Part shown: positions 63,568 to 64,000 of the stretch, piece after piece
Numbering within the stretch: the first letter of the stretch is position 1
How the letters are laid out: each line of letters starts with the position of its first letter
DNA from: Thamnaconus septentrionalis
Lineage: Eukaryota; Chordata; Actinopteri; Tetraodontiformes; Monacanthidae
Direction: 5' to 3'
Assembly (NCBI GenBank): GCA_009823395.1
Contig: CM020510.1
Location: 4,357,273-4,421,272 of the forward strand
Length of the DNA stretch: 64,000 bases
Notes under the pieces: model-generated
The model's database searches: none
Told to the model about the DNA's origin: nothing
What the model saw: only the letters and a program-made list of their open reading frames with translations
Translations under genes and position numbers: made by a program

Positions 63568-64000
63568 GTTGGTGAGTCTCTCCTCTGCAGCTGTGACACA
63601 AGCAGACAGACGCGACACCACAGAATCATCAGCTGCATCGACCATCTGTCCATCACTCACAGTCTCTTCTCGGCCAAAACCTCTCACTGAATGAACGATT
63701 CATCAATGACACTTTAACCGACTGTGTGAATCAGCGAGGAGGCTCAACTCTTGCTTTTTTTCAGTCGCTGTCAGCAACTACGCTTTTTTTCCCCCTCTTC
63801 ATAAAACTGTATTTATCATTTGCAGAGTTTACAGTGATGTAGATTTTCAATATAAAAGTATCATAATGTGCAAAGTTTGCAAAATTGTAGGTTTTCAACA
63901 TAAAGCAGAGGAATCACAGGCTCAACTCTTCCTGCACAGAGCCATAAAAAACACACTTTAGTCCCAACAGCGACGAGGACTAATTGTAAAGTTAGCGAGT
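63568..64000 (-). promoter_or_regulatory. tnfrsf19: tnfrsf19 5' flank / first intron edge
   Basis: On the minus strand, a good acceptor (gtgtcacag) lies about 24 nt before the start codon, so the first coding exon is probably exon 2 of the mRNA, with an untranslated first exon outside the window. The remaining sequence is AT-rich with no recognisable exon or promoter motif. Confidence 0.45.

Overview
The window is vertebrate nuclear DNA and almost certainly comes from a ray-finned (teleost) fish. The genes are split by many short GT-AG introns. There is no operon structure. Long (CA)n, (GA)n and other simple repeats are frequent, and short Tc1-like and hAT-like transposon relics lie in the introns. 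The encoded proteins align clearly with vertebrate families. The species cannot be named from the sequence alone. No CRISPR array, prophage, rRNA or convincing tRNA gene was seen.

Five protein-coding genes were reconstructed exon by exon. From left to right they are get1 (wrb, minus strand, 190-2089), hmgn1 (plus, 2786-5185), brwd1 (plus, 7485-26259, 44 coding exons), mipep (plus, 28562-45017, 19 exons) and tnfrsf19 (minus, 46092-63567, 9 coding exons). For four genes the splice phases close exactly on an open frame: 170, 99, 2,255 and 700 residues. tnfrsf19 closes (342 residues) only if one base of a three-base run at 47359-47361 is ignored. That is a frameshift or an assembly error.

Layout: get1 and hmgn1 are head-to-head and share a promoter region of about 700 bp. 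hmgn1 and brwd1 run in the same direction. A 2.3 kb spacer separates brwd1 from mipep. mipep and tnfrsf19 are tail-to-tail, and their poly(A) signals lie within about 40-200 bp of each other. In human, GET1-HMGN1-BRWD1 are neighbours on 21q22 and MIPEP-TNFRSF19 are neighbours on 13q12, so the brwd1/mipep spacer joins two blocks that are separate in human.

Functionally the genes are unrelated housekeeping or signalling genes. GET1 inserts tail-anchored proteins at the ER. HMGN1 and BRWD1 act on chromatin. MIPEP trims mitochondrial precursors. TNFRSF19 is a TNF-receptor family membrane protein. Non-coding space is dominated by mipep introns 16 and 18 and tnfrsf19 introns 2, 4 and 5, which hold most of the repeats. 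The window looks like ordinary vertebrate sequence, and I found no unknown multi-gene system. The points most worth a second look are the tnfrsf19 frameshift, tnfrsf19 exon 4 wedged between two large repeat arrays, UG-repeat 3' splice sites, two perfect short hairpins, a six-copy family of Tc1-derived miniature elements, and a brwd1 stop codon that overlaps a consensus splice donor.
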